Positions 19,985 to 29,505 of a stretch of DNA of 64,000 bases are shown here, in pieces; the first letter of the stretch is position 1; each line of letters opens with the position of its first letter. The notes beneath the pieces were generated by a model. It was not told the DNA's origin. It did not search any database and saw only the letters and a program-made list of their open reading frames with translations. The position numbers and the translations under genes are program-made. This DNA comes from Rhodopseudomonas palustris (GTDB lineage: Bacteria > Pseudomonadota > Alphaproteobacteria > Rhizobiales > Xanthobacteraceae), in assembly GCF_003226555.1 (NCBI RefSeq), contig NZ_QKQS01000008.1:1-64000 (forward strand), read 5' to 3'.

Positions 19985-20698
19985 TCACGCCAGCTCGCCG
20001 TCCGCGTCCTTGTCCCGAGCCGCCCCACCGCGAAATCCGGTCGCCAGCAGGTAGCGCTCGGACGAATCCTTGCGGCTCGCGGCCGGCTTGACGTGCTTGA
20101 CGTTGGCATAGTCGCGCTTCAGCTCGGCCATCAGCGTCGCATCGGCGCCGCTCTGAAACACCTTGGCGAGGAACGCCCCACCCGGCTTCAGCACCTCGGC
20201 CGCGAACATCGCCGCGGTTTCGACCAGTCCGACAATGCGGAGCTGATCGGTCTTGCGATGGCCGGTGGTGTTGGCAGCCATGTCGCTCATCACCAGATCG
20301 GCGCCGCCGCCGAGCATATCGCGCAGCCGGTCAGGCGCCGAGGGATCGAGGAAGTCGAGCTGCGCGAAGGTGACGCCGGGCACCTCGCCCATCTCCAACA
20401 AGTCGATCGCCACCACCTTGCCGCGGCCTTCGGCGGCCCCGACCTTCTTGGCCGCGACCTGGCTCCAGCCGCCCGGCGCGGCGCCGAGGTCGACCACCGC
20501 CATGCCGGGCTTCAGCAGCCGGAACTTGTCGTCGATCTCGGTCAGCTTGTAGGCGGCGCGCGAGCGGTAGCCGTCGCGCTTGGCCTGCGCCACGTAGGGA
20601 TCGTTGAGCTGGCGCTCCAGCCACAGCTTGGACGACAGCTTCATTCGCCCGCCGCTCTTGACGGTGACGCGCATTCGTCCGGTGGTGTCTTTGGCCAT
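19985..20698 (-). CDS. rlmE: 23S rRNA (uridine-2552 2'-O) methyltransferase
   Basis: This 237-residue protein is RlmE (FtsJ/RrmJ), which methylates the ribose of U2552 in the ribosomal A loop and aids large-subunit assembly. The order of motifs fits: SKLWLERQLNDPYVAQAKRD, then YRSRAAYKLTEIDDKFRLLK with the first catalytic lysine, VVDLGAAPGGWSQVAAKKVG for S-adenosylmethionine, LVMSDMAANTTGHRKTDQLR with the catalytic aspartate, and GGAFLAKVFQSG with the second lysine. The ATG at 20698 begins MAKDTTGRMRV; sequence upstream belongs to the ppx end. It follows ppx on the same strand with 71 bases between them, a pairing common in alphaproteobacteria. Confidence 0.95.
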   Translation of the reverse strand: MAKDTTGRMRVTVKSGGRMKLSSKLWLERQLNDPYVAQAKRDGYRSRAAYKLTEIDDKFRLLKPGMAVVDLGAAPGGWSQVAAKKVGAAEGRGKVVAIDLLEMGEVPGVTFAQLDFLDPSAPDRLRDMLGGGADLVMSDMAANTTGHRKTDQLRIVGLVETAAMFAAEVLKPGGAFLAKVFQSGADATLMAELKRDYANVKHVKPAASRKDSSERYLLATGFRGGAARDKDADGELA

Positions 20699-20769
20699 AA
20701 CTTCGCTTGCGACAGAGGGATCAACGCGCTGCTTAGCAGACGAGCGCGGAAAAACCAGTGCGGAACTGG

Positions 20770-21837
20770 TTACGGCGCCCCGAGCACGCCGTCTTCGCGC
20801 ATCATTTCGACCAGCATGCCCTCGCGCAAGCCGCGATCGGCCACCCGTAGCCGCGGCATCGGAAACGCCGCGCGCACCGCATCGAGGATGGCGCAGCCGG
20901 CCAGCACCAGATCGGCGCGCTCGGTGCCGATGCAATGGTTGTGGGCGCGGTCGTGATAACTCATGCTGCGCAGTCTCTCGATGGTGGCGCTGAGTTCGTC
21001 ATCGTTCATCCAGATGCCGTCGACCCGGCGACGGTCATAGCGGATCAGATCGAGATACAGCCCCGCCAGCGTCGTCACCGTGCCCGACGTGCCGAGCAGA
21101 TGCATTCGGCCGAGATCGCCGCCATGCTGCGCAGCGAATGGCGCGACGTGCTTGGCGACTTCCGCAACCATCGCCTCGTAGGTCTCTTGAGTGACCACCC
21201 TGCCGCCGAACGCCTCCGCCAGCGTCACCACGCCGAGCGGCACCGACATCCAGGCATCGATCCGCGGCGCCAGCTCGGGCCGGTCCGGGTCGCGGGCGAT
21301 CCGGACCAATTCGCTGGAGCCGCCGCCGATATCGAACAGGATCGCGCCGCGTCCGTTCGGATCGAGCAGCGGCGAACAGCCGGTGGCGGCGAGCCGCGCT
21401 TCGGTCTCGCGGTCGATGATCTCGAGCCGGATGCCGGTAGCCTGTGCGACCCTGTCGCAAAACTCATCGGCATTGCTGGCGGCGCGGCAGGCTTCGGTGG
21501 CGATCAGCCGCTGCCGCTTGGCTTTGCGCGCGTCGATCTTGTCGCGGCACACGGCCAGCGCCGAGATCGCACGCCCGATCGCCGCATCGCTGATCCGGCC
21601 GGTGGTAGCGACACCCTCGCCGAGCCGGATGATCCGCGAGAACGAGTCGACCACACGAAAGCCGTCGCCTGCCGGCCGCGCGATCAGCAGCCGGCAATTG
21701 TTGGTGCCGAGGTCGAGCGCGGCGTAAACGCTGTCGCCGTGGGACGGCGCGGCGTGCTCCTCCTCGGCGATCGCAAGGATCGCGTGCGGATCCTCGCCCG
21801 GCAGCGCGCCCGGGCGAAGCCGCGTTTCGTCGTCCAT
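20770..21837 (-). CDS. ppx: Exopolyphosphatase / Ppx-GppA phosphatase
   Basis: This protein (355 residues from the ATG at 21837; the frame is open to an ATG pair at 21885) has the ASKHA-type Ppx/GppA fold. The first phosphate loop is ALDLGTNNCRLLIARP. Later come RIIRLGEGVATTGRISDAAI, TEACRAASNADEFCDRVAQA, and the second loop ILFDIGGGSSELVRI. LLGTSGTVTTLAGLYLDL contains the GTSG adenosine-like motif. The family hydrolyses inorganic polyphosphate or pppGpp. The extra residues in the longer version have no family character, but no start has a strong ribosome-binding site. It sits upstream of rlmE and diverges from the molybdenum hydroxylase gene. Confidence 0.9.
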   Translation of the reverse strand: MDDETRLRPGALPGEDPHAILAIAEEEHAAPSHGDSVYAALDLGTNNCRLLIARPAGDGFRVVDSFSRIIRLGEGVATTGRISDAAIGRAISALAVCRDKIDARKAKRQRLIATEACRAASNADEFCDRVAQATGIRLEIIDRETEARLAATGCSPLLDPNGRGAILFDIGGGSSELVRIARDPDRPELAPRIDAWMSVPLGVVTLAEAFGGRVVTQETYEAMVAEVAKHVAPFAAQHGGDLGRMHLLGTSGTVTTLAGLYLDLIRYDRRRVDGIWMNDDELSATIERLRSMSYHDRAHNHCIGTERADLVLAGCAILDAVRAAFPMPRLRVADRGLREGMLVEMMREDGVLGAP

Positions 21838-22020
21838 CAAACTCGTCTTTCCGCGGCCGAGTACGGCCGGTGCCGAAATCATCATTCACGGAAAGTTTAG
21901 CAGCGCACCGCCCCGGCGCAACCCACCTGCGGGCGAAGCATGCGGTTTCGTGCGTTGTCGCGTGCCGGTGGCTGCGTTATCCGTTGGGCGTATCAGCACT
22001 GACATTCCCCACGCAAAAAC

Positions 22021-22040
22021 GCCGCCCCACGCGGCTTTTT
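22021..22040 (+). terminator. Terminator-like hairpin in the leader of the CoxL-like gene
   Basis: GCCGC (22021-22025) and GCGGC (22031-22035) form a five-base stem with a CCCAC loop, followed directly by five T. It points along the plus strand and ends 37 bases before the start codon at 22078. No gene precedes it on that strand, so it might be an attenuator in the leader or chance. Confidence 0.3.
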
Positions 22041-22077
22041 CCCGTCCCGCACGCCTCTTCAGCCGGAACTCAGCCTC

Positions 22078-24453
22078 ATGCAGGATCGCCCCGCCAACGC
22101 GTCGCTCGATACGTCCCTCGCGCTGCACAAATTCGGCATGGGCCAACCGGTCCGGCGCAAGGAGGATGAAACCCTGCTGCGCGGCAAGGGCCGCTACACC
22201 GACGACTGCAACCTACCCGGGCAGTTCTACGCCGTGATGGTGCGCAGCCCCCACCCCCACGGCATCATCCGCGGCATCGGCACCGACGCCGCAAGGGCGA
22301 TGCCGGGCGTCTGCGCGATCTACACCGGCACCGACCTCGCCGCCGCCGGCTACGCGCCGTTCAGCTCCGGCCTGCCGCTGAAAAGCCGCGACGGCACGCC
22401 GCTGAAGCAGACCCATCACGGCGCGCTGGCCACCGACAAGGTGCGCTACGCCGGGGAACCGGTCGCCTGCGTGGTCGCCAAAACGCCGGCGCAGGCGCGC
22501 GATGCCGCCGAAGCGGTCGAACTCGACATCGAGCCGCTGCCCGCCGTCACCGATGCCGAGGCCGCGATGCAGCCCGGCGCGCCGCAACTCTATGACCACA
22601 TCGAAAACAACGTCGCGCTCGACTATCACTTCGGCGACACCGCGGCGGTGAACGCGGCGTTCACCGCGGCCGCGCACGTCACCACGCTGGATATCGAGAA
22701 CACCCGCGTCGCCGCGGTGCCGATGGAGCCGCGTGTCGGGCTCGCTTCCTACGATCAGCAGAACGGCCGCTACACCATCCAGGTGCCGACCCAGGGCGTC
22801 TCGGGCAACCGCAACACGCTGGCCAAGCTGCTCGGCGTGCCGACCGACAAGGTCCGGGTGCTGACCGGCCAGGTCGGCGGTTCGTTCGGGATGAAGAACA
22901 TCTCGTACCCCGAGTACATCTGCATCCTGCACGCCGCCAAGGCGCTCGGCCGTCCGGTGAAATGGACCGATGAGCGCTCGACCAGCTTTTTATCCGACAG
23001 CCAGGGCCGCGGCCAACAGATCCGCGCCGAACTGGCGCTCGACGCCGGTGGGCGTTTTCTTGCGATCCGGCTGTCCGGCACCGGCAATCTGGGTGCCCAG
23101 ATCACCGGCGTCGCGCCGCTGCCGCTGTCGCTCAACACCGGCAAGAACATCGGCAGCGTGTATCGCACGCCGCTGCTTGCCGTCGACATCAAATGCGTCG
23201 TCACCAACGTCACGCTGATGGGCGCCTATCGCGGCGCCGGCCGGCCCGAAGCCAACTACTTCCTGGAGCGGCTGATCGACCGCGCCGCCGACGAGATGAA
23301 GATCGACCGCCTCACCTTGCGCAAGCGCAACTTCATCAAGCCGACGCAGATGCCGTTCACCGCCTGCTCCGGCGTCACCTACGACAGCGGCGACTTCGCC
23401 GGCGTGTTCGGGCAGGCGCTGGAACTGTCCGACTATGACGGCTTCGCCAAGCGCAAGAAGGAGGCGCGCAAGGCCGGCAAGCTGCGCGGCATCGCGGTCG
23501 GCTCGTATCTGGAAGTCACCGCGCCGCCGAGCGCCGAGCTCGGCAAGATCGTGTTCGAAGACGACGGCACGGTTCGGCTGATCACCGGCACGCTCGACTA
23601 CGGCCAGGGCCATGCCACGCCGTTCGCCCAGGTGCTGAGCGCGTTCCTCGGCGTGCCGTTCGATCGTATCCGGCTCGAACAGGGCGACAGCGACATCGTC
23701 CACAGCGGCAACGGCACCGGCGGCTCGCGCTCGATCACCGCGAGCGGCATGGCGATCGTCGAGGCGTCGCAGAAGGTGATCGCCAAGGGCAAGAGCGCCG
23801 CCGCGCATCTGCTGGAAACCGCCGAGGCTGACATCGAATTCGAGGCTGGTCGCTTCACCGTCGCCGGCACCGACCGCAGCATCGGCATCATGGAGCTGGC
23901 GCAGCGGCTGCGCGGCGCCGAGCTGCCCGACGGCGTGCCGGCATCGCTCGACGTCGACCACACCACCGACGGTGCGCCCTCCGCCTTCCCCAATGGCTGC
24001 CACGTCGCCGAGGTCGAGATCGACCCGGACACCGGCGTCACCCGCGTGGTGCGCTACACCGCGGTCAACGATTTCGGCACCATCGTCAACCCGATGATCG
24101 TCGCCGGCCAGCTCCACGGCGGCGTCGCGCAGGGCATCGGCCAAGCGCTGATGGAGAAGATTTCGTATGACGCCGACGGCCAACCGATCACCGGCTCGCT
24201 GCAGGACTACGCGCTGCCGCGGGCGGACGATATCCCGCTGATGACGGTCGGCGATCACCCGGTGCCGGCCAAGACCAACCCGCTCGGCACCAAGGGCTGC
24301 GGCGAAGCCGGCTGCGCCGGCTCGCTCGCCACCATCGTCAACGCCGCGCTCGACGCGCTGAAGGACCACGGAGTCACCACGCTCGACATGCCGCTGACAC
24401 CGGAAAAGGTGTGGCGCGCGATCCACGACGCGAAGGCGAAGACGGCGGCGTAG
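22078..24453 (+). CDS. Xanthine dehydrogenase family protein, molybdopterin-binding (CoxL-like, form II) subunit
   Basis: This 791-residue protein is the large molybdenum subunit of an aldehyde oxidase/xanthine dehydrogenase-type hydroxylase. The a/b hammerhead domain is in residues about 20-150 ([39 protein letters not shown]). The molybdopterin domains follow with [11 protein letters not shown] and GAYRGAGR at 382-389, where true form I CO dehydrogenases carry a cysteine loop. It is therefore of form II, not a CO dehydrogenase proven by sequence. The catalytic glutamate is E743 in [11 protein letters not shown]. Its usual iron-sulfur (CoxS) and FAD (CoxM) partners are not adjacent, so they must be elsewhere or the subunit works with another complex. 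It is divergent from ppx. Confidence 0.9.
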   Translation: MQDRPANASLDTSLALHKFGMGQPVRRKEDETLLRGKGRYTDDCNLPGQFYAVMVRSPHPHGIIRGIGTDAARAMPGVCAIYTGTDLAAAGYAPFSSGLPLKSRDGTPLKQTHHGALATDKVRYAGEPVACVVAKTPAQARDAAEAVELDIEPLPAVTDAEAAMQPGAPQLYDHIENNVALDYHFGDTAAVNAAFTAAAHVTTLDIENTRVAAVPMEPRVGLASYDQQNGRYTIQVPTQGVSGNRNTLAKLLGVPTDKVRVLTGQVGGSFGMKNISYPEYICILHAAKALGRPVKWTDERSTSFLSDSQGRGQQIRAELALDAGGRFLAIRLSGTGNLGAQITGVAPLPLSLNTGKNIGSVYRTPLLAVDIKCVVTNVTLMGAYRGAGRPEANYFLERLIDRAADEMKIDRLTLRKRNFIKPTQMPFTACSGVTYDSGDFAGVFGQALELSDYDGFAKRKKEARKAGKLRGIAVGSYLEVTAPPSAELGKIVFEDDGTVRLITGTLDYGQGHATPFAQVLSAFLGVPFDRIRLEQGDSDIVHSGNGTGGSRSITASGMAIVEASQKVIAKGKSAAAHLLETAEADIEFEAGRFTVAGTDRSIGIMELAQRLRGAELPDGVPASLDVDHTTDGAPSAFPNGCHVAEVEIDPDTGVTRVVRYTAVNDFGTIVNPMIVAGQLHGGVAQGIGQALMEKISYDADGQPITGSLQDYALPRADDIPLMTVGDHPVPAKTNPLGTKGCGEAGCAGSLATIVNAALDALKDHGVTTLDMPLTPEKVWRAIHDAKAKTAA

Positions 24454-24462
24454 GCCCCGCCC

Positions 24463-24596
24463 GTCATCGCCCGGCTCGTCCGGGCGACCCAGTATCCCAG
24501 AGCGTCACTTGAGGCGGAAGGGCCGCACAAGTGGCACCTGGTCCGGCTCGCCGCGGGCGCCCTGGAATACTGGATCCCCCGCATCCGCGGGATGAC
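24463..24596. repeat. Palindromic intergenic repeat (CGGGCGACCCAGTAT family)
   Basis: It starts with GTCATCGCCCGG and CGGGCGACCCAGTATCC and ends with ATACTGGATCCCCCGC and GGGATGAC. The outer parts are short palindromes and the inner parts face each other. A second copy in the reverse order lies at 35456-35552. Confidence 0.75.
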
Positions 24597-24726
24597 TCTG
24601 TGCTTGTGGCACTGCGCCTCCCTCGAACGAGATCGTCCTATCGAAGAAGATGGGTCGCCGGGTCCAGCCCGGCGACGACGTCTGTTGTGCGGCGAGGACG
24701 TTGCCTCGTCGTCAGGATTCCGCTCT

Positions 24727-25941
24727 CTACTCCGCCTTCACCAGAGGACAACCGCCGTCTTTCAGCGGGCGGAAGGCCTGGTCGCCGGGAACTTCGGCGA
24801 GGACTTTGTAATAGTCCCACGGCGCTTCCGACTCTTCCGGCTTCTTGACCTCGAACAGGAACATCGAGTGTACCATGCGGCCGTCCTCGCGCAACGTTCC
24901 GTTGTCGGTGAAGGCGTCGCGCACCGGCATCTCGCGCATCTTCGCCAGCACCGTCTTGGTGTCCTTGGTGCCGGCCGCCTTCACGGCTTTCAGATAATGC
25001 AGCGTCGCACTGTAGGTCGCGGCCTGGTTCATCGTCGGCATCCGCTTGGTGCGCTCGTAGAATTTCTTGCCGAACGCGCGGGTGCGGTCGTTGAGGTCCC
25101 AATAATACGCCTCGGTGATGATCAGGCCATTGGCCATCTTCAATCCTAAGCTGTGGATGTCGGAGATGAACATCACGATGCCGGCGAGCTTCTGGCCGCC
25201 GGTGACGATGCCGAATTCCGCAGCCTGCTTGATGGTGTTGATGGTGTCGCCGCCGCCATTGGCCATGCCGATGATCTTGGCCTTGGACGACTGCGCCTGC
25301 AGCAGGAACGACGAGAAGTCGGCGTTGTTCAGAGGATGCCGCGCGCTGCCGAGGATTTTGCCGCCGGCCGCCTTCACCACCTCGCCGGTGTCGCGCTCGA
25401 TCGAGTGACCGAACAGATAGTCCGCGGTGATGAAGAACCAGGTGTCGCCGCCGTTCTTGACGATCGCCGAGCCGACGGTGTGGGCGTTGGAATAGGTGTC
25501 ATAGGTCCAGTGCGCGGTGTAGGGCGAGCACGACTTGCCGGTGATGTCCGACGACGCCGCGTCGGTGACGATCATGATCTTCTCGAACTTCTTGCTCATC
25601 TCCATTGCGGCGAGCGCGGTGGCCGAGGTCGGCAGGTCGACGATCATGTCGACGCTTTCGTTCTCGTACCATTTGCGCGCCAGCGATGCGGCGATGTCCG
25701 GCTTGTTCTGGACGTCCGCCGAGATGAACTCGATCGGCTGGCCGAACATCGTGCCGCCCATCTCCTCGATCGCCATCTTGGCGGCTTCGACGTTACCCTG
25801 TCCGCCGATGTCGGAATACACCGACTGGAAGTCGCCGAGCAGACCGATCTTCACCGGCGCCTGTTGCTGCGCGAAGGCGGGCGCGCCCAGCAGCAGCGGC
25901 GCGGCGAGCAGCAGCGCTGCCGTCCGTTGAATGAGTGTCAT
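24727..25941 (-). CDS. ABC transporter substrate-binding protein, branched-chain amino acid type
   Basis: This 404-residue protein has a clear signal peptide ([20 protein letters not shown], cleaved after AFA at residue 24) and a type I periplasmic-binding fold. Family features are [54 protein letters not shown], and the hinge [19 protein letters not shown]. Members bind leucine-type amino acids, amides or aromatic acids; R. palustris has many for aromatic acids. No permease or ATPase gene is next to it, so it must share a transporter encoded elsewhere. It is convergent with the CoxL-like gene. The ligand is unknown. Confidence 0.9.
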   Translation of the reverse strand: MTLIQRTAALLLAAPLLLGAPAFAQQQAPVKIGLLGDFQSVYSDIGGQGNVEAAKMAIEEMGGTMFGQPIEFISADVQNKPDIAASLARKWYENESVDMIVDLPTSATALAAMEMSKKFEKIMIVTDAASSDITGKSCSPYTAHWTYDTYSNAHTVGSAIVKNGGDTWFFITADYLFGHSIERDTGEVVKAAGGKILGSARHPLNNADFSSFLLQAQSSKAKIIGMANGGGDTINTIKQAAEFGIVTGGQKLAGIVMFISDIHSLGLKMANGLIITEAYYWDLNDRTRAFGKKFYERTKRMPTMNQAATYSATLHYLKAVKAAGTKDTKTVLAKMREMPVRDAFTDNGTLREDGRMVHSMFLFEVKKPEESEAPWDYYKVLAEVPGDQAFRPLKDGGCPLVKAE

Positions 25942-26053
25942 GTTTCCTCCCAGATATTTTTTGATTTGTTTGTCAGTTCGGCCTTGTCGCCGGCCGCGCG
26001 CATGAATGGATGTGCCCCCGCCCTACCTGTTTTAGTGTCGTCACGCATTCTCA

Positions 26054-26080
26054 CCTCTCTCGCCGGCAAGGCGAGAGAGG
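26054..26080. repeat. Perfect 11-bp hairpin
   Basis: CCTCTCTCGCC (26054-26064) and GGCGAGAGAGG (26070-26080) are exact inverse complements with a GGCAA loop. It lies between the hotdog protein gene (upstream on the minus strand) and the binding-protein gene. It lacks a T-run, so it is a weak terminator candidate at best and resembles the CTCTCGCC-type dispersed repeat. Confidence 0.7.
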
Positions 26081-26134
26081 CAGAACGTCGCACGCGCGCC
26101 CAAGCACGCGTCCGCAAAGCGGAATAAGCGCGAA

Positions 26135-26932
26135 CTACGCGGCCGCCTGTCGCGGAGCGAAGATCGCGACGTGGTGACAATGCGCCACCGGCTGATCGCC
26201 GTTCGCGACGATCAGCGCGTCGAACTCGGCGAAGCGGTGGCCCTTCTTGTCGTAGTTGGCCACCACCTTGGCCCGCGCGCTGAGGACGTCGTCACCGCGT
26301 GCGGCGGCGAGTAACTGCATCTTGGATCCGACATGGATCCACGGCCCGAGCACGACATTGTCGACCAGCACACGGTTCATGATCCGCTGCAGCGTGCCGG
26401 GATGGATCAGATCGGCTGCCTGAAAGATCGGGTCGGTTTCGCGGATCTCGTCGAGATAGGCGCGCAGCTTGGCCCCGCCCCAGCTCACCGGCGCAGTGCC
26501 GAACCACCGGCCGAGCGGAAACGACGAGGCGTCGACCGGCGGCCGATTCGTTGCCGCCGCAGTCTCGGGATAGGCGGACAGATCGACCGAGGGCGCCCGC
26601 GCCGGCAGCGACGCCGAGCCGGTGGCGCAGAGCTCACCGCGGCTTTCGACTGCGAGCGCGAGGGCCTCGGCCTGTTCCTCGCCCGTCACCGTCGCGGTCT
26701 CGCCGTCGTAGACTGGCCTCACGAACCGCGCCTCGATCAGGCCGCGCTCCAGGAAGTCGCGTCCCCAGCGGGCAACCGGCAGATGCATCATATAGGCCAT
26801 CACCTCGACCCCGGGCACCAGACCGCCGGTGAAACCGAAGCGGCGGGCAACGGTGTCGTCGTGCATCTTGTTTTCGGATTGTTTGGCAGTGTTGAAGGCG
26901 CTGACGCGCCAGGGCGCAAGCGATGCGGCCAT
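26135..26932 (-). CDS. Hotdog-fold (MaoC-like) protein of unknown substrate
   Basis: This 265-residue protein looks like a double hotdog. The N-terminal half has [20 protein letters not shown] and [20 protein letters not shown], which resemble the MaoC hydratase helix and entry. [20 protein letters not shown] matches a hotdog strand pair. The C-terminal half (from about 190) has [20 protein letters not shown] and [20 protein letters not shown], followed by [20 protein letters not shown]. The catalytic Asp/His of true hydratases is not obvious, so it might be a thioesterase or binding protein. It stands alone, divergent from the YaiI gene with about 100 bases between. Confidence 0.6.
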   Translation of the reverse strand: MAASLAPWRVSAFNTAKQSENKMHDDTVARRFGFTGGLVPGVEVMAYMMHLPVARWGRDFLERGLIEARFVRPVYDGETATVTGEEQAEALALAVESRGELCATGSASLPARAPSVDLSAYPETAAATNRPPVDASSFPLGRWFGTAPVSWGGAKLRAYLDEIRETDPIFQAADLIHPGTLQRIMNRVLVDNVVLGPWIHVGSKMQLLAAARGDDVLSARAKVVANYDKKGHRFAEFDALIVANGDQPVAHCHHVAIFAPRQAAA

Positions 26933-27034
26933 GGTGTCTCCAGGTTACCCGATCTTGTTGGCGATCGTTGCCAGCGATGCTACGCCACTACACCGGCAAC
27001 GCAAGGCCGCTGCCCCAGGACCACGCACCGCCCG

Positions 27035-27511
27035 ATGACCGACGCCCTCACCCGCATCTATGTCGACGCCGACGCCTGTCCGGTGAAGGACGAGGTGTAC
27101 AAGGTGGCGGAACGTCACCATCTTCCGGTGACGGTGGTGGCGGGCGGCTTCATCCGGGTGCCGCAGCATCCTCTGATCGAACGCGTGGCGGCCGGTTCCG
27201 GAATGGATGCGGCGGACGACTGGATTGCGGAGCGGATCAAACCGGGCGATATCGTCGTCACCGCGGATATTCCGTTGGCGAGCCGCTGCGTCAAAGCGGG
27301 CGCCACCGCGATCGCTCCCAACGGCAAACCGTTCTCCGAAGAGTCGATCGGCATGACGCTGGCGGTGCGCAATCTGATGACCGATCTGCGCTCGTCCGGC
27401 GAGATCACCGGCGGCCCGCGCGCGTTCTCGCCGCGCGACCGCTCCACCTTTCTCTCGGCGCTCGACAGCGCGATCCGCCGGATCGCGCACCGCCGCACCG
27501 ATCAGAGCTGA
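27035..27511 (+). CDS. YaiI/YqxD family protein (UPF0178)
   Basis: This 158-residue protein matches the YaiI/YqxD family, which has a PIN-like/NYN-type nuclease fold without proven activity. Conserved segments are [40 protein letters not shown], the acidic [60 protein letters not shown] and [20 protein letters not shown]. The early DADAC with two aspartates and the later TADIP fit a metal site. It is followed after eight bases by the ABC-F gene, so the two are probably cotranscribed. Confidence 0.92.
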   Translation: MTDALTRIYVDADACPVKDEVYKVAERHHLPVTVVAGGFIRVPQHPLIERVAAGSGMDAADDWIAERIKPGDIVVTADIPLASRCVKAGATAIAPNGKPFSEESIGMTLAVRNLMTDLRSSGEITGGPRAFSPRDRSTFLSALDSAIRRIAHRRTDQS

Positions 27512-27519
27512 GACGAACC

Positions 27520-29337
27520 ATGGCGCCGCCGCTGATTCAACTGAAAGACATCGCGCTGACCTTCGGCGGCGCCGCGCTGTTCGACGGCGTCGAACTCGCC
27601 GTCTCCGCCGGCGACCGGCTGTGCCTGATCGGCCGCAACGGCTCCGGCAAGTCGACGCTTTTGAAGATCGTCGCCGGGCTGATCGAGTCCGATCGCGGCA
27701 GCCGCTTCGTGCAGCCCGGCGCCACTATCCGCTATCTGCCGCAGGAGCCGGATTTCGCCGGCTTCGCCACCACGCTGGCCTATGTCGAGGCCGGGCTCGC
27801 GCCGGGCGACGTTCACTATCAGGCCGCTTACTTGCTGGAACAGCTCGGCCTGCACGGCGACGAGAACCCCGCCAATCTGTCCGGCGGCGAGGCGCGGCGC
27901 GCGGCGCTGGCGCGGATTCTCGCGCCCGATCCCGACATCCTGCTGCTCGACGAGCCGACCAACCATCTCGACCTCACCACGATTGAATGGCTGGAAAACG
28001 ATCTCGCCCAGCGCCGATGCGCGATCGTGATGATCAGCCACGACCGCCGCTTCCTCAGCAATCTGTCGCGCGCCACCGCCTGGCTCGACCGCGGCGTGAT
28101 CCGCCAGATCGACCGCGGCTTCTCGCAATTCGAAAGCTGGCGCGACGACGTGCTGGCCGAGGAAGAGCGCGATCAGCACAAGCTCGACCGCAAGATCGTG
28201 ATGGAAGAGCACTGGCTGCGCTACGGCGTCTCCGGCCGCCGCAAGCGCAACGTCAAGCGGCTCGCCGGCCTGCACGAATTGCGCGCCCAGCGCCGCGACT
28301 ATCGCGGCCCGACCGGCGCCGCCTCGCTCGCCGCCGCGGAGGCCGACAAATCCGGCAAGCTGGTGATCGAAGCGAAAGCGATCAGCAAGGCGTGGGGCGA
28401 TCGCAGCATCGTCGACGGCTTCTCGATTCGGATCAATCGCGGCGACCGCGTCGGCATCGTCGGCCCCAACGGCGCCGGCAAAACCACGCTGATCAGCCTG
28501 CTCACCGGGCAGCTTGCGCCCGACAGCGGCACGGTGCGGCTCGGCACCAACCTCGAGATCGCCACGCTCGACCAGAGCCGCGACAGCCTGGATCCGAAAT
28601 CGACTCTGAGCGATGCGCTGACCGGCGGCCGCGGCGACCAGGTGATGGTCGGCGGCAAGCCGCGCCACGTCATCGGCTACATGAAGGACTTCCTGTTCAC
28701 CCAGGAGCAGGCCCGCACCCCGCTGGAGGCGCTGTCCGGCGGCGAACGCGGCCGGCTGATGCTGGCACGCTCGCTGGCCAACCCGTCGAACCTGCTGGTG
28801 CTCGACGAGCCGACCAACGATCTCGACCTCGAGACCCTCGACGTGCTCGAGGAGATGCTCGGCGACTACGACGGCACGGTGATCCTGATCAGCCACGACC
28901 GCGACTTCCTCGACCGCGTCGTCACCTCGGTGATCGCGCCGGACGGCGACGGCAAATGGATCGAATATGCCGGCGGCTATTCCGACATGCTGGCGCAGCG
29001 CGGCGCCGATCTGACCCGGCAGCCTGCCAAGGCCGCCACGGCCGAGCCGGCCGCAGCCAAGGCCGCGCCCGCGCCGAACGCCGCACCAGCGCCGAAGCGC
29101 AAGCTGAGCTTCAACGAGAAGCACGCGCTGGAAACGCTGCCGAAGACCATCGCCAAGCTGGAGGCCGAGATCGCGGCCCTGCAGAAGCAGCTCGACGATC
29201 CGCAACTCTACGCCCGCGACCGCGCCAAATTCGACAAGGCCTCGGCCGCGATGGCCAAGGCCCATGACGAACTCCACGCAGCCGAGCACCGCTGGCTCGA
29301 ACTCGAAATGCTGCGCGAGGAAATCGAAAGCGCGTGA
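27520..29337 (+). CDS. ABC-F family ATPase, Uup-like
   Basis: This 605-residue protein has two ABC ATPase domains and no membrane part. The first Walker A is GRNGSGKST (about residue 39), with signature LSGGEARRAALARILAPDPD and LLLDEPTNHLD. The linker (about 190-265) is charged and helical. The second domain has GPNGAGKTT, LSGGERGRLMLARSLANPSN and VLDEPTNDLDLETLDVLEEM. The C-terminal 80 residues (RKLSFNEKHALETLPKTIAK onward) form the coiled coil of Uup, which binds DNA in E. coli. ABC-F proteins act on the ribosome, and Uup is tied to transposon excision and ribosome function. It lies eight bases after the YaiI gene. The frame upstream of 27520 is a shadow. Confidence 0.93.
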   Translation: MAPPLIQLKDIALTFGGAALFDGVELAVSAGDRLCLIGRNGSGKSTLLKIVAGLIESDRGSRFVQPGATIRYLPQEPDFAGFATTLAYVEAGLAPGDVHYQAAYLLEQLGLHGDENPANLSGGEARRAALARILAPDPDILLLDEPTNHLDLTTIEWLENDLAQRRCAIVMISHDRRFLSNLSRATAWLDRGVIRQIDRGFSQFESWRDDVLAEEERDQHKLDRKIVMEEHWLRYGVSGRRKRNVKRLAGLHELRAQRRDYRGPTGAASLAAAEADKSGKLVIEAKAISKAWGDRSIVDGFSIRINRGDRVGIVGPNGAGKTTLISLLTGQLAPDSGTVRLGTNLEIATLDQSRDSLDPKSTLSDALTGGRGDQVMVGGKPRHVIGYMKDFLFTQEQARTPLEALSGGERGRLMLARSLANPSNLLVLDEPTNDLDLETLDVLEEMLGDYDGTVILISHDRDFLDRVVTSVIAPDGDGKWIEYAGGYSDMLAQRGADLTRQPAKAATAEPAAAKAAPAPNAAPAPKRKLSFNEKHALETLPKTIAKLEAEIAALQKQLDDPQLYARDRAKFDKASAAMAKAHDELHAAEHRWLELEMLREEIESA

Positions 29338-29375
29338 GGCTGACGTTGGAGTACCGCGCTGCCACATAATCACCC

Positions 29376-29460
29376 GTCATGGCCGGGCTTGACCCGGCCA
29401 TCCACGGCCGCAAGCACGGTGGTCGTTTCGTGGATGCCCGGGTCAAGCCCGGGCATGACG
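29376..29460. repeat. Palindromic intergenic repeat (ATGGCCGGGCTTGACC family)
   Basis: Two facing units occur: GGCCGGGCTTGACCCGGCC (29380-29400 area) and GCCCGGGTCAAGCCCGGGC (29435-29455 area). Each is itself a palindrome. The copy lies between the ABC-F gene and the PLP enzyme gene. Units of this kind are common in Rhodopseudomonas and Bradyrhizobium genomes. Confidence 0.8.
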
Positions 29461-29505
29461 CGGTCACAAGTTGCGATGTCACGCCCTAAAACCCGGAGCC
29501 CGCTC

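Noticed and set aside
22990-24426. 478-residue minus-strand frame opposite the CoxL-like gene
   Set aside because: It is rich in Arg, His and Asp, has no family pattern, and lies antisense to a clearly conserved gene, as expected for high-GC DNA.
26923-27519. N-terminal extension of the ABC-F protein to 804 residues
   Set aside because: It overlaps the YaiI gene in another frame and has shadow-like composition; the ABC domain begins right after the ATG at 27520.
27502-29373. 623-residue minus-strand frame opposite the ABC-F gene
   Set aside because: It mirrors the codon bias of the real gene, lacks motifs and is fully covered by a conserved gene on the other strand.
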